DNA from: UBA4738 sp002413305
GTDB lineage: Bacteria; Actinomycetota; UBA4738
Direction: 5' to 3'
Length of the DNA: 30,013 nt
Assembly (NCBI GenBank): GCA_036847185.1
Contig: DAIUAM010000038.1
Span: forward strand, 1 to 30,013
Part shown: piece by piece, positions 1-7,759 of the stretch
Layout of the letters: every line of letters begins with the position of its first letter
Numbering within the stretch: the first letter of the stretch is position 1
The notes under the pieces: model-generated
What the model was told of the DNA's origin: nothing
The model's input: only the letters and a program-made list of their open reading frames with translations
The model's database searches: none
Position numbers and translations under genes: made by a program

Positions 1-93
1 ACCCTCAACCCGAGGTGAGCCTCAGGGACCTACATCGGGACGCTACTCGGAGCCGACGGGCGGCCGATGCGGAAGCGGTGGAAGCAGCGCCGT

Positions 94-987
94 TCAGACC
101 CAGCGGTCCAGGGTGGTGAAGCCGTAGCCCCGGGCCTTCAGCGCCTCGATCACCTTCGGGAGCGCGTCGGCGTCCAGGGTCGAATGGTCGTCCGGGTTCG
201 AGCCCACGTGCATGATGACGATCTCGCCCGGCCGCAGCCCGCTCAGCACCCGCTGGACGAGGTCGTCGGCCGTGCCCGCCGACGTCCCCTCCCAGCCCAG
301 GGTGTCGACCGTCCACCGGAAGCATCCGTACCCGAGCGAGTTGGCGAGACCGATGTCGTGCGCGTTCGTGGCTCCGAAGGGGAACCGGAACAAGGGATGG
401 GTGTCCCGCCCGGTCGCTGCGGTGATCGCGGCGGCACCTTGCGTGATCTCGTCCCGGACGGCCTGGTCGGAGAGGGTGGTCAGGTCGGGATGGTCGAACG
501 TGTGGTTCCCGACCGGATAGGCGGCGGCGATCTGCGCGGCCTGCTGTGGATACACCTGAACCCATCTGCCGGTCAGGAAGAACGTGCCGGCCACATGGTA
601 CTTCGCCAGCGTGGACAGGATCGAGGGAACCGCGTCCGCGTTCGCCCCGGCGTCGAACGTCAGCGCCACCACCTTGCTGGAGGTCGGCAGCGCGGTGAGA
701 TCCTCGCCGACCAGCCAGGTCGGCACCCCACCGGTCGGGATCGGGCTGGGACTGGGCTTCGGGGATTGCTTCGCGCTGGGACTTGGGCTGGGAGACGGTT
801 TCGGCGTCGGGCGGAGCGAGTGGCTGGGCGTCGGGATCGGGCTCACGGATGGTGACGTCGAGGGCTCGGGAGAAGCTGAGGGACGCCCGCCCAGCCTGGA
901 CGGTGACGGTGCGGTTCGAGGCGCGCCCTGCGCACAGGCGGTGAGGAGCATCCCGAACCCGACGGCCGCGGCGATCAACCGCTTCAT
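94..987 (-). CDS. Lipoprotein polysaccharide deacetylase (NodB/CE4 family)
   Basis: This is a 297-aa predicted cell-surface lipoprotein that likely removes N- or O-acetyl groups from a cell-wall or extracellular glycan. A signal peptide ends in the lipobox LTAC, with the lipidated Cys at 18. A Pro/Ser-rich spacer (about 20-88) leads to a NodB homology domain (about 104-297). Visible CE4 motifs are TFDAG (110-114), an H-x3-H pair (H162, H166), RFPFG (201-205), D228 and H260. The second Asp of the usual TFDDG motif, normally a metal ligand, is Ala113. The protein may be a variant-site enzyme, or it may be weak or inactive. It lies 73 nt downstream of truA on the same strand. The ATG start has a GGGGGA purine run a few bases upstream. 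The family is clear; the substrate is not known. Confidence 0.88.
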   Translation of the reverse strand: MKRLIAAAVGFGMLLTACAQGAPRTAPSPSRLGGRPSASPEPSTSPSVSPIPTPSHSLRPTPKPSPSPSPSAKQSPKPSPSPIPTGGVPTWLVGEDLTALPTSSKVVALTFDAGANADAVPSILSTLAKYHVAGTFFLTGRWVQVYPQQAAQIAAAYPVGNHTFDHPDLTTLSDQAVRDEITQGAAAITAATGRDTHPLFRFPFGATNAHDIGLANSLGYGCFRWTVDTLGWEGTSAGTADDLVQRVLSGLRPGEIVIMHVGSNPDDHSTLDADALPKVIEALKARGYGFTTLDRWV

Positions 988-998
988 GGGTTCCCCCT

Positions 999-1019
999 TT
1001 CGACGTCACCAGCGTCGAA
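999..1019. repeat. Perfect 7-bp inverted repeat upstream of the deacetylase
   Basis: TTCGACG at 999-1005 and CGTCGAA at 1013-1019 form a perfect inverted repeat with a 7-nt centre. It ends 11 nt before the deacetylase start, in the 73-nt gap after truA. It could be a 5'-UTR hairpin or a protein-binding site. There is no T run, so it does not look like a terminator. Confidence 0.4.
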
Positions 1020-1060
1020 GGCACCCGAAACGACCGGTTCGCCCCCCGGTTACAGCTTGG

Positions 1061-1819
1061 TCACCGGTCCGGCAGCGGATGCCGGCCGTAGGTGACCCCG
1101 AGCAGCATCAGCCCTCGCGGTGGGGCGACCGGACCGGCCGCCGATCTTCGCCGGGCCGCCAGCACGCCTGGCATGTCGTCCGGGTCACGCTTGCCTTCTC
1201 CGACCGTGACCAGCGTCCCCACCAGGCTGCGGACCATCTGGTGGAGGAACGCGTTGGCTTCGGCGCGGATCTCCACCCGCTCTGCGCCCACGCTCACCGT
1301 GAGTCTTCGGAGGTCGCGCACCGTGCTTGCTGGCGGCGTCAGCGTCCGGCAGAACGATGCGAAGTCGTGCTCGCCGGTGAGGTGACGAGCGGCGCCCCGC
1401 ATCCTTCCCACGGCGAGCCCGCCGGGCCGGTGCCACGCGAACCTCGCCTCGAACGGGTTCGGCCACCGGGCCGTGTCGATGCGGTACACGTACCGCCGCC
1501 CGGTCGCGCTGCGGCGAGCGTCGAACCCGTCCGGCGCCCGACGGGCCCGGTGGACGACGATCTCCGGCCCGAGCATCGCGTTCAGCGCCCGCTGCACCTT
1601 GGCGGGGTCGAGGCTCGGCGGCGCCACGAACGACGCGACCTGGCCCGCAGCATGCGCCCCGGCATCCGTCCGTCCCGCCACCGTCAACCGGCGCGGTTCG
1701 CCGGCAAGGTGGGCGATGGCCTCCTCGAGCACGCCCTGGACGGTCCGCAGGCCGGACTGCCGGGCCCATCCGTGGAAGGCGGTCCCGTCGTATGCCAGAT
1801 CGAGCCGGATCACCGTCAC
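1061..1819 (-). CDS. truA: tRNA pseudouridine(38-40) synthase TruA
   Basis: This 252-aa cytoplasmic enzyme converts uridines 38-40 of the tRNA anticodon arm to pseudouridine. The start of the domain (LDLAYDGTAFHGWARQ) and the catalytic motif GRTDAGAHA, with the nucleophile Asp near residue 52, are typical of TruA. I chose the GTG at 1819 because the reading frame upstream has no family similarity and the protein then begins just before the conserved first strand. The gene is last in the ribosomal array, 55 nt after rplQ. In many actinobacteria rplM-rpsI follow truA; here a lipoprotein gene does. Confidence 0.93.
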   Translation of the reverse strand: MTVIRLDLAYDGTAFHGWARQSGLRTVQGVLEEAIAHLAGEPRRLTVAGRTDAGAHAAGQVASFVAPPSLDPAKVQRALNAMLGPEIVVHRARRAPDGFDARRSATGRRYVYRIDTARWPNPFEARFAWHRPGGLAVGRMRGAARHLTGEHDFASFCRTLTPPASTVRDLRRLTVSVGAERVEIRAEANAFLHQMVRSLVGTLVTVGEGKRDPDDMPGVLAARRRSAAGPVAPPRGLMLLGVTYGRHPLPDR

Positions 1820-1874
1820 AGCACCCCCAGCGGGGAGAGGACCCGGCCCGACACGGATCGCCCCCGGGCCGCGC

Positions 1875-2237
1875 CTACTCTTCGGACGGGAGGAGCTCGA
1901 TCCGGGCCATTGGGGCCGCATCGCCCTTGCGCGGTCCCAGCTTCAGGATACGGGTGTACCCCCCGTTCCGCTCCGCGAATCTCGGCCCGATCTCGGCGAA
2001 CAGCTTGTGCACGATGTCCCGGTCTGTCACGGTCCGCAGCACCTGGCGCCGCGCGTGCACGTCGCCGCGCTTGGCGAAGGTGATGAGATGCTCGGCCAGC
2101 GGCCGGAGCGCTTTCGCCTTCGCCTCGGTGGTCGTGATGTGCTCGTGCTGGAAGAGCTGGCCGGCCAGGTTCGCCAGGAGCTGGCGTTCGTGGTCCGGGC
2201 CGGCACCCAGGCGAGGGCCCTTGTTCGGCTTCGGCAT
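1875..2237 (-). CDS. rplQ: 50S ribosomal protein L17
   Basis: This is a 120-aa large-subunit protein near the peptide exit region. The conserved N-terminal segment contains RQLLANLAGQLFQHEHITTT, followed by the usual KAKALRPLAEHLI helix. The ATG at 2237 is preceded by GGGAGG at good spacing. Its start lies 10 nt after the rpoA stop, the standard rpoA-rplQ arrangement of the alpha operon. Confidence 0.96.
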   Translation of the reverse strand: MPKPNKGPRLGAGPDHERQLLANLAGQLFQHEHITTTEAKAKALRPLAEHLITFAKRGDVHARRQVLRTVTDRDIVHKLFAEIGPRFAERNGGYTRILKLGPRKGDAAPMARIELLPSEE

Positions 2238-2247
2238 CGGATCCTCC

Positions 2248-3180
2248 CTAGTCCTCGCGCAGGGAGAGGCCAAGCTCGTCCAGCTTGCCTTTCACCTCGT
2301 CGATCGACTTCGAGCCGAAGTTCCGGATGTCCATGAGCTCGGCTTCGCTCTTCTGGCGGAGGTCGCCGACCGTGTTGATGCCCTCGCGCTTCAAGCAGTT
2401 GTAGGACCGCACGGTGAGGTTCAGCTCCTCGATGGTGATGGCGTCGTCCCCGCTCTGCACGGTATCGGTGGCGGCCGGGCCGACGGTCAGGCCCTGGCTC
2501 TCCGCGAGCTCCGCGAACAGGGTCACCAGCTCGGACAAGGTGGCGCCGGCGGAGGCGACGGCCTTGCGCGGACTCATCGAACCGTTCGTCTCCACATCCA
2601 GGATCAGGCGGTCGCGGTCGGTCATCTGCTCCACGCGGGTGTTCTCGACCGCGTAGGTCACCCGGCGGACCGGCGAGAAGATCGAGTCCACCGGGATCAC
2701 GCCGATCGGGTCGCGCACGTTCTTGTTGCGCTCCGCCGGAACGTAGCCCAAGCCCTGCTGGACGACCATCTCCAGCTCGAGACTGCCACCCCGCCCGAGC
2801 GTGGCGATGTGCAGCTCGGGGTTGAGGATCTCGACACCTGCCGGCGGCTGGATGTCTCCCGCGGTCACGTCGGCCGGGCCCTTCGCCCGCAGGTACGCGG
2901 TCACGGGCTCTTCGACTTCGGAGGAGATCACGATCTGCTTCAGGTTCAGGATGATGTCAGTGACGTCCTCGGTAACCTTGGGGATCGTCGAGAACTCGTG
3001 CAGGACACCGTCGATCTTGACCGAGCTGATGGCCGCGCCGGGGATCGAGCTGAGCAGCGTCCGGCGCAACGCGTTGCCGAGCGTGTAGCCGAAGCCCGGC
3101 TGCAGCGGCTCGATGGCGAACTTCGAGCGCGTGGTGGTGAGAACCTCTTCCTGGATCTGGGGTCGAGCGACGATCAACAC
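2248..3180 (-). CDS. rpoA: DNA-directed RNA polymerase subunit alpha
   Basis: This 310-aa subunit assembles RNA polymerase and contacts upstream promoter DNA and activators. The N-terminal dimerisation domain covers about residues 1-230, with FGYTLGNALRRTLLSSIPGAA near the start. After a linker, the C-terminal domain (about 245-310) carries the helix-hairpin-helix region LTVRSYNCLKREGINTVGDL. The GTG start at 3180 has AAGGAGG nine bases upstream. The gene directly follows rpsK after a 96-nt gap, the position where rpsD would be expected but is absent. Confidence 0.97.
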   Translation of the reverse strand: MLIVARPQIQEEVLTTTRSKFAIEPLQPGFGYTLGNALRRTLLSSIPGAAISSVKIDGVLHEFSTIPKVTEDVTDIILNLKQIVISSEVEEPVTAYLRAKGPADVTAGDIQPPAGVEILNPELHIATLGRGGSLELEMVVQQGLGYVPAERNKNVRDPIGVIPVDSIFSPVRRVTYAVENTRVEQMTDRDRLILDVETNGSMSPRKAVASAGATLSELVTLFAELAESQGLTVGPAATDTVQSGDDAITIEELNLTVRSYNCLKREGINTVGDLRQKSEAELMDIRNFGSKSIDEVKGKLDELGLSLRED

Positions 3181-3276
3181 GTCGAGTTACCTCCTTGGCG
3201 AAGGATCATCCGGTTCTGCTCCGCCTCTTGATTCCTCCCACCGGGCATGCCGCGGCGGGTCCGTGCTCGCCACCGA

Positions 3277-3669
3277 TCAGACGCGGCGGCGCTTCCGGGG
3301 CCGGCACCCGTTGTGCGGGACCGGGGTGACGTCCTGGATCCCCAGGATCTCGAGGCCGGTGGCGGCCAGCGAACGGATCGCCGTCTCGCGCCCCGAGCCG
3401 GGGCCTTTCACGAACACGTCGACCTTGGAGAGCCCGTGCTCCTGGGCACGGCGGGCAGCCGCCTCGGCGGCGAGCTGTGCGGCGAACGGCGTCGACTTCC
3501 GCGAGCCCTTGAATCCGACGTTGCCGGCACTGGCCCAGGACAGAGTGTTCCCGTCCAGATCGGTGATCGTGACGATCGTGTTGTTGAAGGTCGACTTGAT
3601 GTGTGCTTGACCGTGCGAGATGTTCTTCTTCTCGCGGCGGCGGGGCTTCTTCGTCTTGGGCTTTGCCAT
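3277..3669 (-). CDS. rpsK: 30S ribosomal protein S11
   Basis: This 130-aa protein sits on the 30S platform next to the mRNA exit/E site. It has a basic N-terminus (KPKTKKPRRREKKN), the core HIKSTFNNTIVTITD, and the conserved C-terminal tail PHNGCRPRKRRRV. It begins 9 nt after the rpsM stop. The next gene is rpoA, so the usual rpsK-rpsD-rpoA order is broken here. Confidence 0.97.
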   Translation of the reverse strand: MAKPKTKKPRRREKKNISHGQAHIKSTFNNTIVTITDLDGNTLSWASAGNVGFKGSRKSTPFAAQLAAEAAARRAQEHGLSKVDVFVKGPGSGRETAIRSLAATGLEILGIQDVTPVPHNGCRPRKRRRV

Positions 3670-3678
3670 CCGCTACCC

Positions 3679-4056
3679 CTACTTCCCCTTCTTGCGCTTC
3701 ACGCCGACGGTCTTCTTCGGTCCCTTGCGGGTGCGGGCATTGGTGTGCGTCCGCTGGCCCCGGACCGGCAGGCTCCGGCGGTGCCGGACCCCTTGGTATG
3801 AGCTGATCTCGATCTTGCGCTTGATGTCCTGGGCGACGTCGCGGCGGAGATCGCCTTCGACCTTGTAGCTGCGGTCGATCCAGTCACGGATCTTGACGAC
3901 CTCTTCCTCGGTGAGGTCGCGGACCTTGCGGCCACCGTCGAGGCCGAGGCCCTCCACGGTCTTGCGGGCCATGGTGGGTCCGATCCCGTAGATGTAGCGA
4001 AGCGCGACGTCCACCCGCTTCTCGCGAGGCAGGTCCACACCGGCGATCCGAGCCAT
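3679..4056 (-). CDS. rpsM: 30S ribosomal protein S13
   Basis: This 125-aa protein lies in the 30S head and forms bridges with the large subunit and contacts with P-site tRNA. The N-terminal MARIAGVDLPREKRVDVALRYIYGIG is textbook S13. The helix-two-turn-helix follows, then a strongly basic C-terminal tail from about residue 95 (RTHTNARTRKGPKK). It follows rpmJ by 9 nt with a GGGAGGA ribosome-binding site. Confidence 0.97.
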   Translation of the reverse strand: MARIAGVDLPREKRVDVALRYIYGIGPTMARKTVEGLGLDGGRKVRDLTEEEVVKIRDWIDRSYKVEGDLRRDVAQDIKRKIEISSYQGVRHRRSLPVRGQRTHTNARTRKGPKKTVGVKRKKGK

Positions 4057-4065
4057 TCTTCCCTC

Positions 4066-4182
4066 CTACCCCTGCCGCTGCTTGTGCCGAGGGTCCTTCG
4101 CGCAGATCACCATGACCCGGCCATGCCGGCGGATGGTCTTGCACTGATCGCACATCTTCTTGACCGACGGACGAACCTTCAT
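4066..4182 (-). CDS. rpmJ: 50S ribosomal protein L36 (zinc-binding form)
   Basis: This is a 38-aa protein I translated by hand; it starts MKVRPSVKKMCDQC and ends DPRHKQRQG. Cys11, Cys14, Cys27 and His33 form the C-C-C-H zinc ribbon of the zinc-containing L36 type. It lies between infA (22 nt upstream) and rpsM, the standard position. The ATG at 4182 matches the family start exactly. Confidence 0.95.
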   Translation of the reverse strand: MKVRPSVKKMCDQCKTIRRHGRVMVICAKDPRHKQRQG

Positions 4183-4204
4183 CTCACGCTCTCTTCGTTC
4201 GCCT

Positions 4205-4423
4205 TTACCGGTACCGGTAGACGATACGCCCCCGGGTCAGGTCGTAGGGCGAAAGCTCCACGAGGACCCGGTCTCCGGGAAGGATCCGGATGTAGTTCAT
4301 CCGCATCTTCCCCGATATGTGGGTCAGGACCCGGTGACCGTTGTCCAGCTCGACGCGGAACATGGCGTTGGGAAGGGGCTCCACAACGGTCCCCTCCACC
4401 TCGATGGCATCTTTCTTCGCCAC
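4205..4423 (-). CDS. infA: Translation initiation factor IF-1
   Basis: This 72-aa single OB-fold factor binds the 30S A site during initiation with IF-2 and IF-3. Conserved segments include AKKDAIEVEGTVVEPLPN, GHRVLTHISGKMRMNYIRIL, PGDRVLVELSPYDLTRGRI and the C-terminal VYRYR. I chose GTG at 4423, which yields the usual [M]AKKD start, although the GGGAGG lies close to it. A promoter-like sequence and a terminator-like hairpin lie directly upstream, so this gene may begin a separately tuned transcript. Confidence 0.95.
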   Translation of the reverse strand: MAKKDAIEVEGTVVEPLPNAMFRVELDNGHRVLTHISGKMRMNYIRILPGDRVLVELSPYDLTRGRIVYRYR

Positions 4424-4454
4424 GCTCCTCCCGAGCATTCGCACCGAACACGCC

Positions 4455-4485
4455 AAAAAACGCCCCGAGCTCGAACGCCCGGAGC
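4455..4485 (-). terminator. Terminator-like hairpin between map and infA
   Basis: Reading the minus strand, GCTCCGGG (4485-4478) pairs with CTCGGGGC (4469-4462), with two G-T wobbles, closing an 8-nt loop whose end bases can also pair. One G and then six T (4460-4455) follow. This has the form of an intrinsic terminator inside the operon. It would attenuate read-through from map into infA or act in the infA leader. Confidence 0.6.
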
Positions 4486-4492
4486 ACTAGAG

Positions 4493-4522
4493 AGTATACG
4501 AACAGTCGGGAGGAAGCGTCTA
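4493..4522 (-). promoter_or_regulatory. Candidate infA promoter
   Basis: On the minus strand TAGACG (4522-4517) and TATACT (4498-4493) are separated by 18 nt. The -10 matches consensus at five of six bases and the -35 at four of six. The -35 contains the stop codon of map. The predicted start, about 4486, falls at the foot of the hairpin at 4455-4485. Confidence 0.5.
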
Positions 4523-5290
4523 CCCGCTCTGGGAGCCGGCCCGCGCGGTGAGCACTTCGGCGCCGTCCGGGGTCATGGCGATGGTGTGCTCGAAGTGGGC
4601 AGAGAGCGAGCCGTCGGCCGTGACCACCGTCCACCCGTCGGCCAGAACCCGGGTCCGCCAGTCGCCGACGTTCACCATGGGCTCGATGGCCACCACCAAT
4701 CCCGGCTTGATGACGGGGCCCCGGCCGGGATCGCCGTGGTTCGAGATCTGGGGGTCTTCGTGCAGCGCCCGACCCACGCCGTGGCCGGCGTATTCGCGGA
4801 CCACGCTGAAGCCGGCCCCTTCGGCCACCCCTTGAACCGCGTGGCCGACGTCCGACAGCCTCCCCCCCAGCTTGAGCTGGGCGATGCCCGCCTCCAGCGA
4901 CTCCTCCGTGACCCGGACCAGCTTCTCGGCCACGTCGGAGGGCGGCTCCCCGACGAAGACGCTCACCGCGGAGTCCGAATGGTAGCCCTCCCAGATCGCG
5001 CCCACGTCCAGGGACAGGAGGTCGCCCTCCTGAAGAACCCGGCGCTTGCTGGGGATGCCGTGGACGACCTCGCTGTTCAGGGAGGTGCAGATCGTCCCCG
5101 GGAAGCCTCGGTACCCCTTGAACGATGGGACCGCACCGTCGCCCCGCATGCTCCTTTCGGCGATCGCGTCGAGGTCGGCGGTGGTCAAGCCCGGCTTGAC
5201 CGCATCGAGCAGCCGGTCGATGGCCCGCGCCGTGATGCGTCCCGAACGGCGCATCCGTTCGATCTCCTCGGGGGTCTTCAGGATGATCAC
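4520..5290 (-). CDS. map: Type I methionine aminopeptidase
   Basis: This 256-aa metalloprotease removes the initiator Met from nascent proteins. The five metal ligands of the pita-bread fold are visible: Asp95 (LSLDVGA), Asp106 (YHSDSAV), His170 (AGHGVG), Glu203 (AIEPM) and Glu234 (FEHTI). His77 (VVHGIP) lies in the active-site pocket. There is no N-terminal SH3-binding or zinc extension. It follows adk by 19 nt, the usual secY-adk-map order. Confidence 0.96.
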   Translation of the reverse strand: MIILKTPEEIERMRRSGRITARAIDRLLDAVKPGLTTADLDAIAERSMRGDGAVPSFKGYRGFPGTICTSLNSEVVHGIPSKRRVLQEGDLLSLDVGAIWEGYHSDSAVSVFVGEPPSDVAEKLVRVTEESLEAGIAQLKLGGRLSDVGHAVQGVAEGAGFSVVREYAGHGVGRALHEDPQISNHGDPGRGPVIKPGLVVAIEPMVNVGDWRTRVLADGWTVVTADGSLSAHFEHTIAMTPDGAEVLTARAGSQSG

Positions 5291-5309
5291 GCCGTCTCCT
5301 CCGGGTGCG

Positions 5310-5975
5310 TCAGTGCAGGTCGCCGGCCGGCTCGGCGGCTCCGTCCAGGGCCCGCAGGGTCCGTTCGGTCACCGTCTCCTCCTCGCCGTCCGCGTCGACC
5401 TCACGGAGCAGGTGGCGTTCGGCGTAGAAGCCGATCAGGGGCGCGGTGCTCTCCCGGTAGACCTCCAGGCGCCGCCGGACCGTCTCCTCCTTGTCGTCCT
5501 CACGCTGGACCAGCGGCCCGCCGCACATGTCGCAAACGCCCGGGACCATGGGTGGGTCCAGCTCTACGTTGTACGGATGCTGGCAGTTCGCGCAGGTCCT
5601 GCGCCCCGCGATGCGCTTTACGGCCAGCTCCTCGTCCAGCTCGAACGCCAGAACGGCGGTGAGCGGCGTCTCCGCCCTTGCCAGCTCGGCTTCGAACGCT
5701 TCGGCCTGGGCGATGGTCCGGGGGAAGCCGTCGAGCAGGAACCCGGACGTGGCCGCGGAGAGCGCGTCGATGACCATGCGGAGCGTGACGTCGTCGGGCA
5801 CCAGCTCGCCGGCGTCCATGAACCGCCTTGCCGCCAGACCGAGCTCCGTACCGTCCTGGAGGTTCGCCCGGAACAGATCCCCGGTCGAGATGTGCGGGAT
5901 GCCGAACCGCGCGGCGAGGATCTTGGCTTGCGTCCCCTTGCCGGCGCCCGGAGGCCCGAGCAGAACGACCCTCAC
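5310..5975 (-). CDS. adk: Adenylate kinase (zinc-LID type)
   Basis: This 221-aa enzyme interconverts ATP+AMP and 2 ADP. The P-loop GPPGAGKGT is at 7-15, with the AMP-binding STGDLFR (30-36) and DGFPRT (82-87). The LID carries four Cys (128, 131, 148, 151), as in zinc-binding adenylate kinases. The GTG start at 5975 shares its G with the TAG stop of secY (TAGTG). There is no clear Shine-Dalgarno sequence, so translation probably depends on coupling with secY. Confidence 0.95.
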   Translation of the reverse strand: MRVVLLGPPGAGKGTQAKILAARFGIPHISTGDLFRANLQDGTELGLAARRFMDAGELVPDDVTLRMVIDALSAATSGFLLDGFPRTIAQAEAFEAELARAETPLTAVLAFELDEELAVKRIAGRRTCANCQHPYNVELDPPMVPGVCDMCGGPLVQREDDKEETVRRRLEVYRESTAPLIGFYAERHLLREVDADGEEETVTERTLRALDGAAEPAGDLH

Positions 5976-7261
5976 TACCGGAGGAACCCTTCGTAGTGGC
6001 GCATCATCAGCTGCGATTCGAGCTGCTTCATGGTCTCGAGTGCCACACCCACCGTGATCAGAATGGTGGTGCCGCCGAACGGGAAGGCGGTGATCGCCCA
6101 GATGGCCAGGAAGATCGACGGGATCAGGGCGATGGCAGCCAGGAACAGCGAGCCCGGCAGGGTGATGCGGTTGAGGATGTTGGACAGGTACTCGGCGGTC
6201 GGCCGACCCGGACGGATGCCAGGGATGAACCCTCCGTACTTGCGGATGTTGTCCGCGGTATCCAGCGGGTTGAACGTGATCGCCGTGTAGAAGTAGGCGA
6301 AGAACACCACGAGCGATCCGTAGATCAGCATGTAGATGATGCTCGCCTGGTTGACGATGTCGTGGTTCACGAAGTTCTGGAACGGTTGCCAGTGGATCAC
6401 GTTCTGGAGCAAGGTCGGGAAGTACAGGACCGACGCGGCGAAGATGATCGGGATGACGCCCGCCTGATTCACCTTCAGTGGGATGTAGGTGCTCTGCCCG
6501 CCCAGCATCCGGCGACCCACCACCCGCTTGGCGTACTGGACCGGGATCCGCCGCTGGCCCTGCTCCATCCACACCACGGCCAGGACGATGCCCACCCCGA
6601 GCGCCAGCAGGAAGTAGAACTTGCCCGCGCCCGCCTGGGACAGGATCGCCGCGCCCTCGGACGGGAGTCGCGAGATCACGCTGACGAAGATGATCACCGA
6701 CATCCCGTTGCCGATACCACGCTGGGTGATGAGCTCGCCGAGCCACATGATGAAGGCCGTCCCGGCGGTCAGCGTAAACACCATGAACACCACGCGGGGG
6801 GCGGTGAAGTGGGGCACGATGTTCGGCGCCCCCGCAGCATTGAACTGCGAGCTGTGGAACAAGAAGACCAGCCCGGTCGACTGCAGTACCGCCAGCGTGA
6901 CCGTCATGTAGCGGGTCCATTGGGTGATCTTCTTGATCCCGATCTCGCCCTGCTTCTGCCACTGCTCGAGCTTCGGGATGACCACGGTGAGCAGCTGCAT
7001 GATGATCGAGCTGGTGATGTACGGCATGATGCCGAGCGAGAAGACGGCGAACCGGGTCAGCGCGCCGCCCGAGAACAGGTCGATGAACTGCAGCGCGCCC
7101 TGGCTCCCCAGGTTGTTCTTGAGGTCCGACAACGCCTTGAGGTCGATGTTCGGCACGGGCACGTGGGAGCCCAGCCGGAAGACCGCGATGATCCCGATGG
7201 TGAACAGGATCTTCTTACGGAGGTCCGGGATCTTGAAGGCGTTGACGAACGCTTTCAGCAT
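5975..7261 (-). CDS. secY: Preprotein translocase subunit SecY
   Basis: This 428-aa integral membrane protein forms the Sec protein-conducting channel with SecE and SecG. About ten hydrophobic segments are visible. The N-terminus MLKAFVNAFKIPDLRKKILF is followed by FRLGSHVPVPNID. Later come the family motifs GIMPYITSSIIMQLL and FNPLDTADNIRKYGGFIPGIRPG. It follows rplO by 45 nt, with a GGGGAGA ribosome-binding site. Confidence 0.97.
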   Translation of the reverse strand: MLKAFVNAFKIPDLRKKILFTIGIIAVFRLGSHVPVPNIDLKALSDLKNNLGSQGALQFIDLFSGGALTRFAVFSLGIMPYITSSIIMQLLTVVIPKLEQWQKQGEIGIKKITQWTRYMTVTLAVLQSTGLVFLFHSSQFNAAGAPNIVPHFTAPRVVFMVFTLTAGTAFIMWLGELITQRGIGNGMSVIIFVSVISRLPSEGAAILSQAGAGKFYFLLALGVGIVLAVVWMEQGQRRIPVQYAKRVVGRRMLGGQSTYIPLKVNQAGVIPIIFAASVLYFPTLLQNVIHWQPFQNFVNHDIVNQASIIYMLIYGSLVVFFAYFYTAITFNPLDTADNIRKYGGFIPGIRPGRPTAEYLSNILNRITLPGSLFLAAIALIPSIFLAIWAITAFPFGGTTILITVGVALETMKQLESQLMMRHYEGFLR

Positions 7262-7306
7262 GCGAATCTCCCCACGCGATGGTCGAGGTCCCGGCGAGAG
7301 CCCAGT

Positions 7307-7759
7307 TTACAGGGTCTCGATGATCTCCACGGACCCGCCGGCCCCTTCGATCTTGGCGCGCGCGGAGCTCGACACCGCGTTTGCCCGGACCACGAGGGCG
7401 CGGTCGAGGTCGCCGCGGCCGAGGACCTTGACCGGCATCCCCTTGCGGACCAGGCCGTGATCGCGCAGCGTCTGGGGGGTGACCTCGGCGCCGGCTTCGA
7501 ACACCTCGCCGAGGCGTTCCACGTTGATCACGGTGTACTCGACCCGGCCGAGGTTCGTGAAGCCCTTCAGCTTGGGGACGCGGCGCATCAGCGGCATCTG
7601 GCCGCCCTCGAACCCGAGGAACGACGTGCTGGTGTGACGGGCGCCGGTGCCCTTGGTGCCCCGGCCGGCCGTCTTCCCCTGCCCGGCCGCCTTGCCGCGC
7701 CCGACCCTCCGGCGGGGACGCGTCGAGCCCGGGGCGGGTCGAAGGTGATGCAGCTTCAT
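7307..7759 (-). CDS. rplO: 50S ribosomal protein L15
   Basis: This 150-aa late-assembly protein of the large subunit has the Gly/Arg-rich N-terminal arm (RRRVGRGKAAGQGKTAGRGTKG) and the conserved GFEGGQMPLMRRVPKLKGF. Its ATG overlaps the rpmD stop as ATGA. The second half (VEYTVINVERL onward) is the globular domain. Confidence 0.96.
   Translation of the reverse strand: MKLHHLRPAPGSTRPRRRVGRGKAAGQGKTAGRGTKGTGARHTSTSFLGFEGGQMPLMRRVPKLKGFTNLGRVEYTVINVERLGEVFEAGAEVTPQTLRDHGLVRKGMPVKVLGRGDLDRALVVRANAVSSSARAKIEGAGGSVEIIETL

Noticed and set aside
9..26. Hairpin downstream of the deacetylase as its terminator
   Set aside because: The minus-strand stem of seven positions is plausible, but only two T follow and it lies about 70 nt after the stop.
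1030..1052. ACCGG/CCGGT hairpin after truA as terminator of the superoperon
   Set aside because: Only five base pairs, with an 8-nt loop and no T run.
584..2083. Long plus-strand open frames opposite truA and rplQ (and similar ones opposite rpoA, secY, fusA and the antiporter)
   Set aside because: They have no family similarity, are Arg/Pro/Gly-rich, and lie antisense to clear genes; high GC content leaves such frames free of stops.
3181..3276. Possible remnant of rpsD in the rpsK-rpoA gap
   Set aside because: There is a GGGAGG but no S4-like codons, start or Cys pattern; the gap is too short and carries no recognisable decay product.
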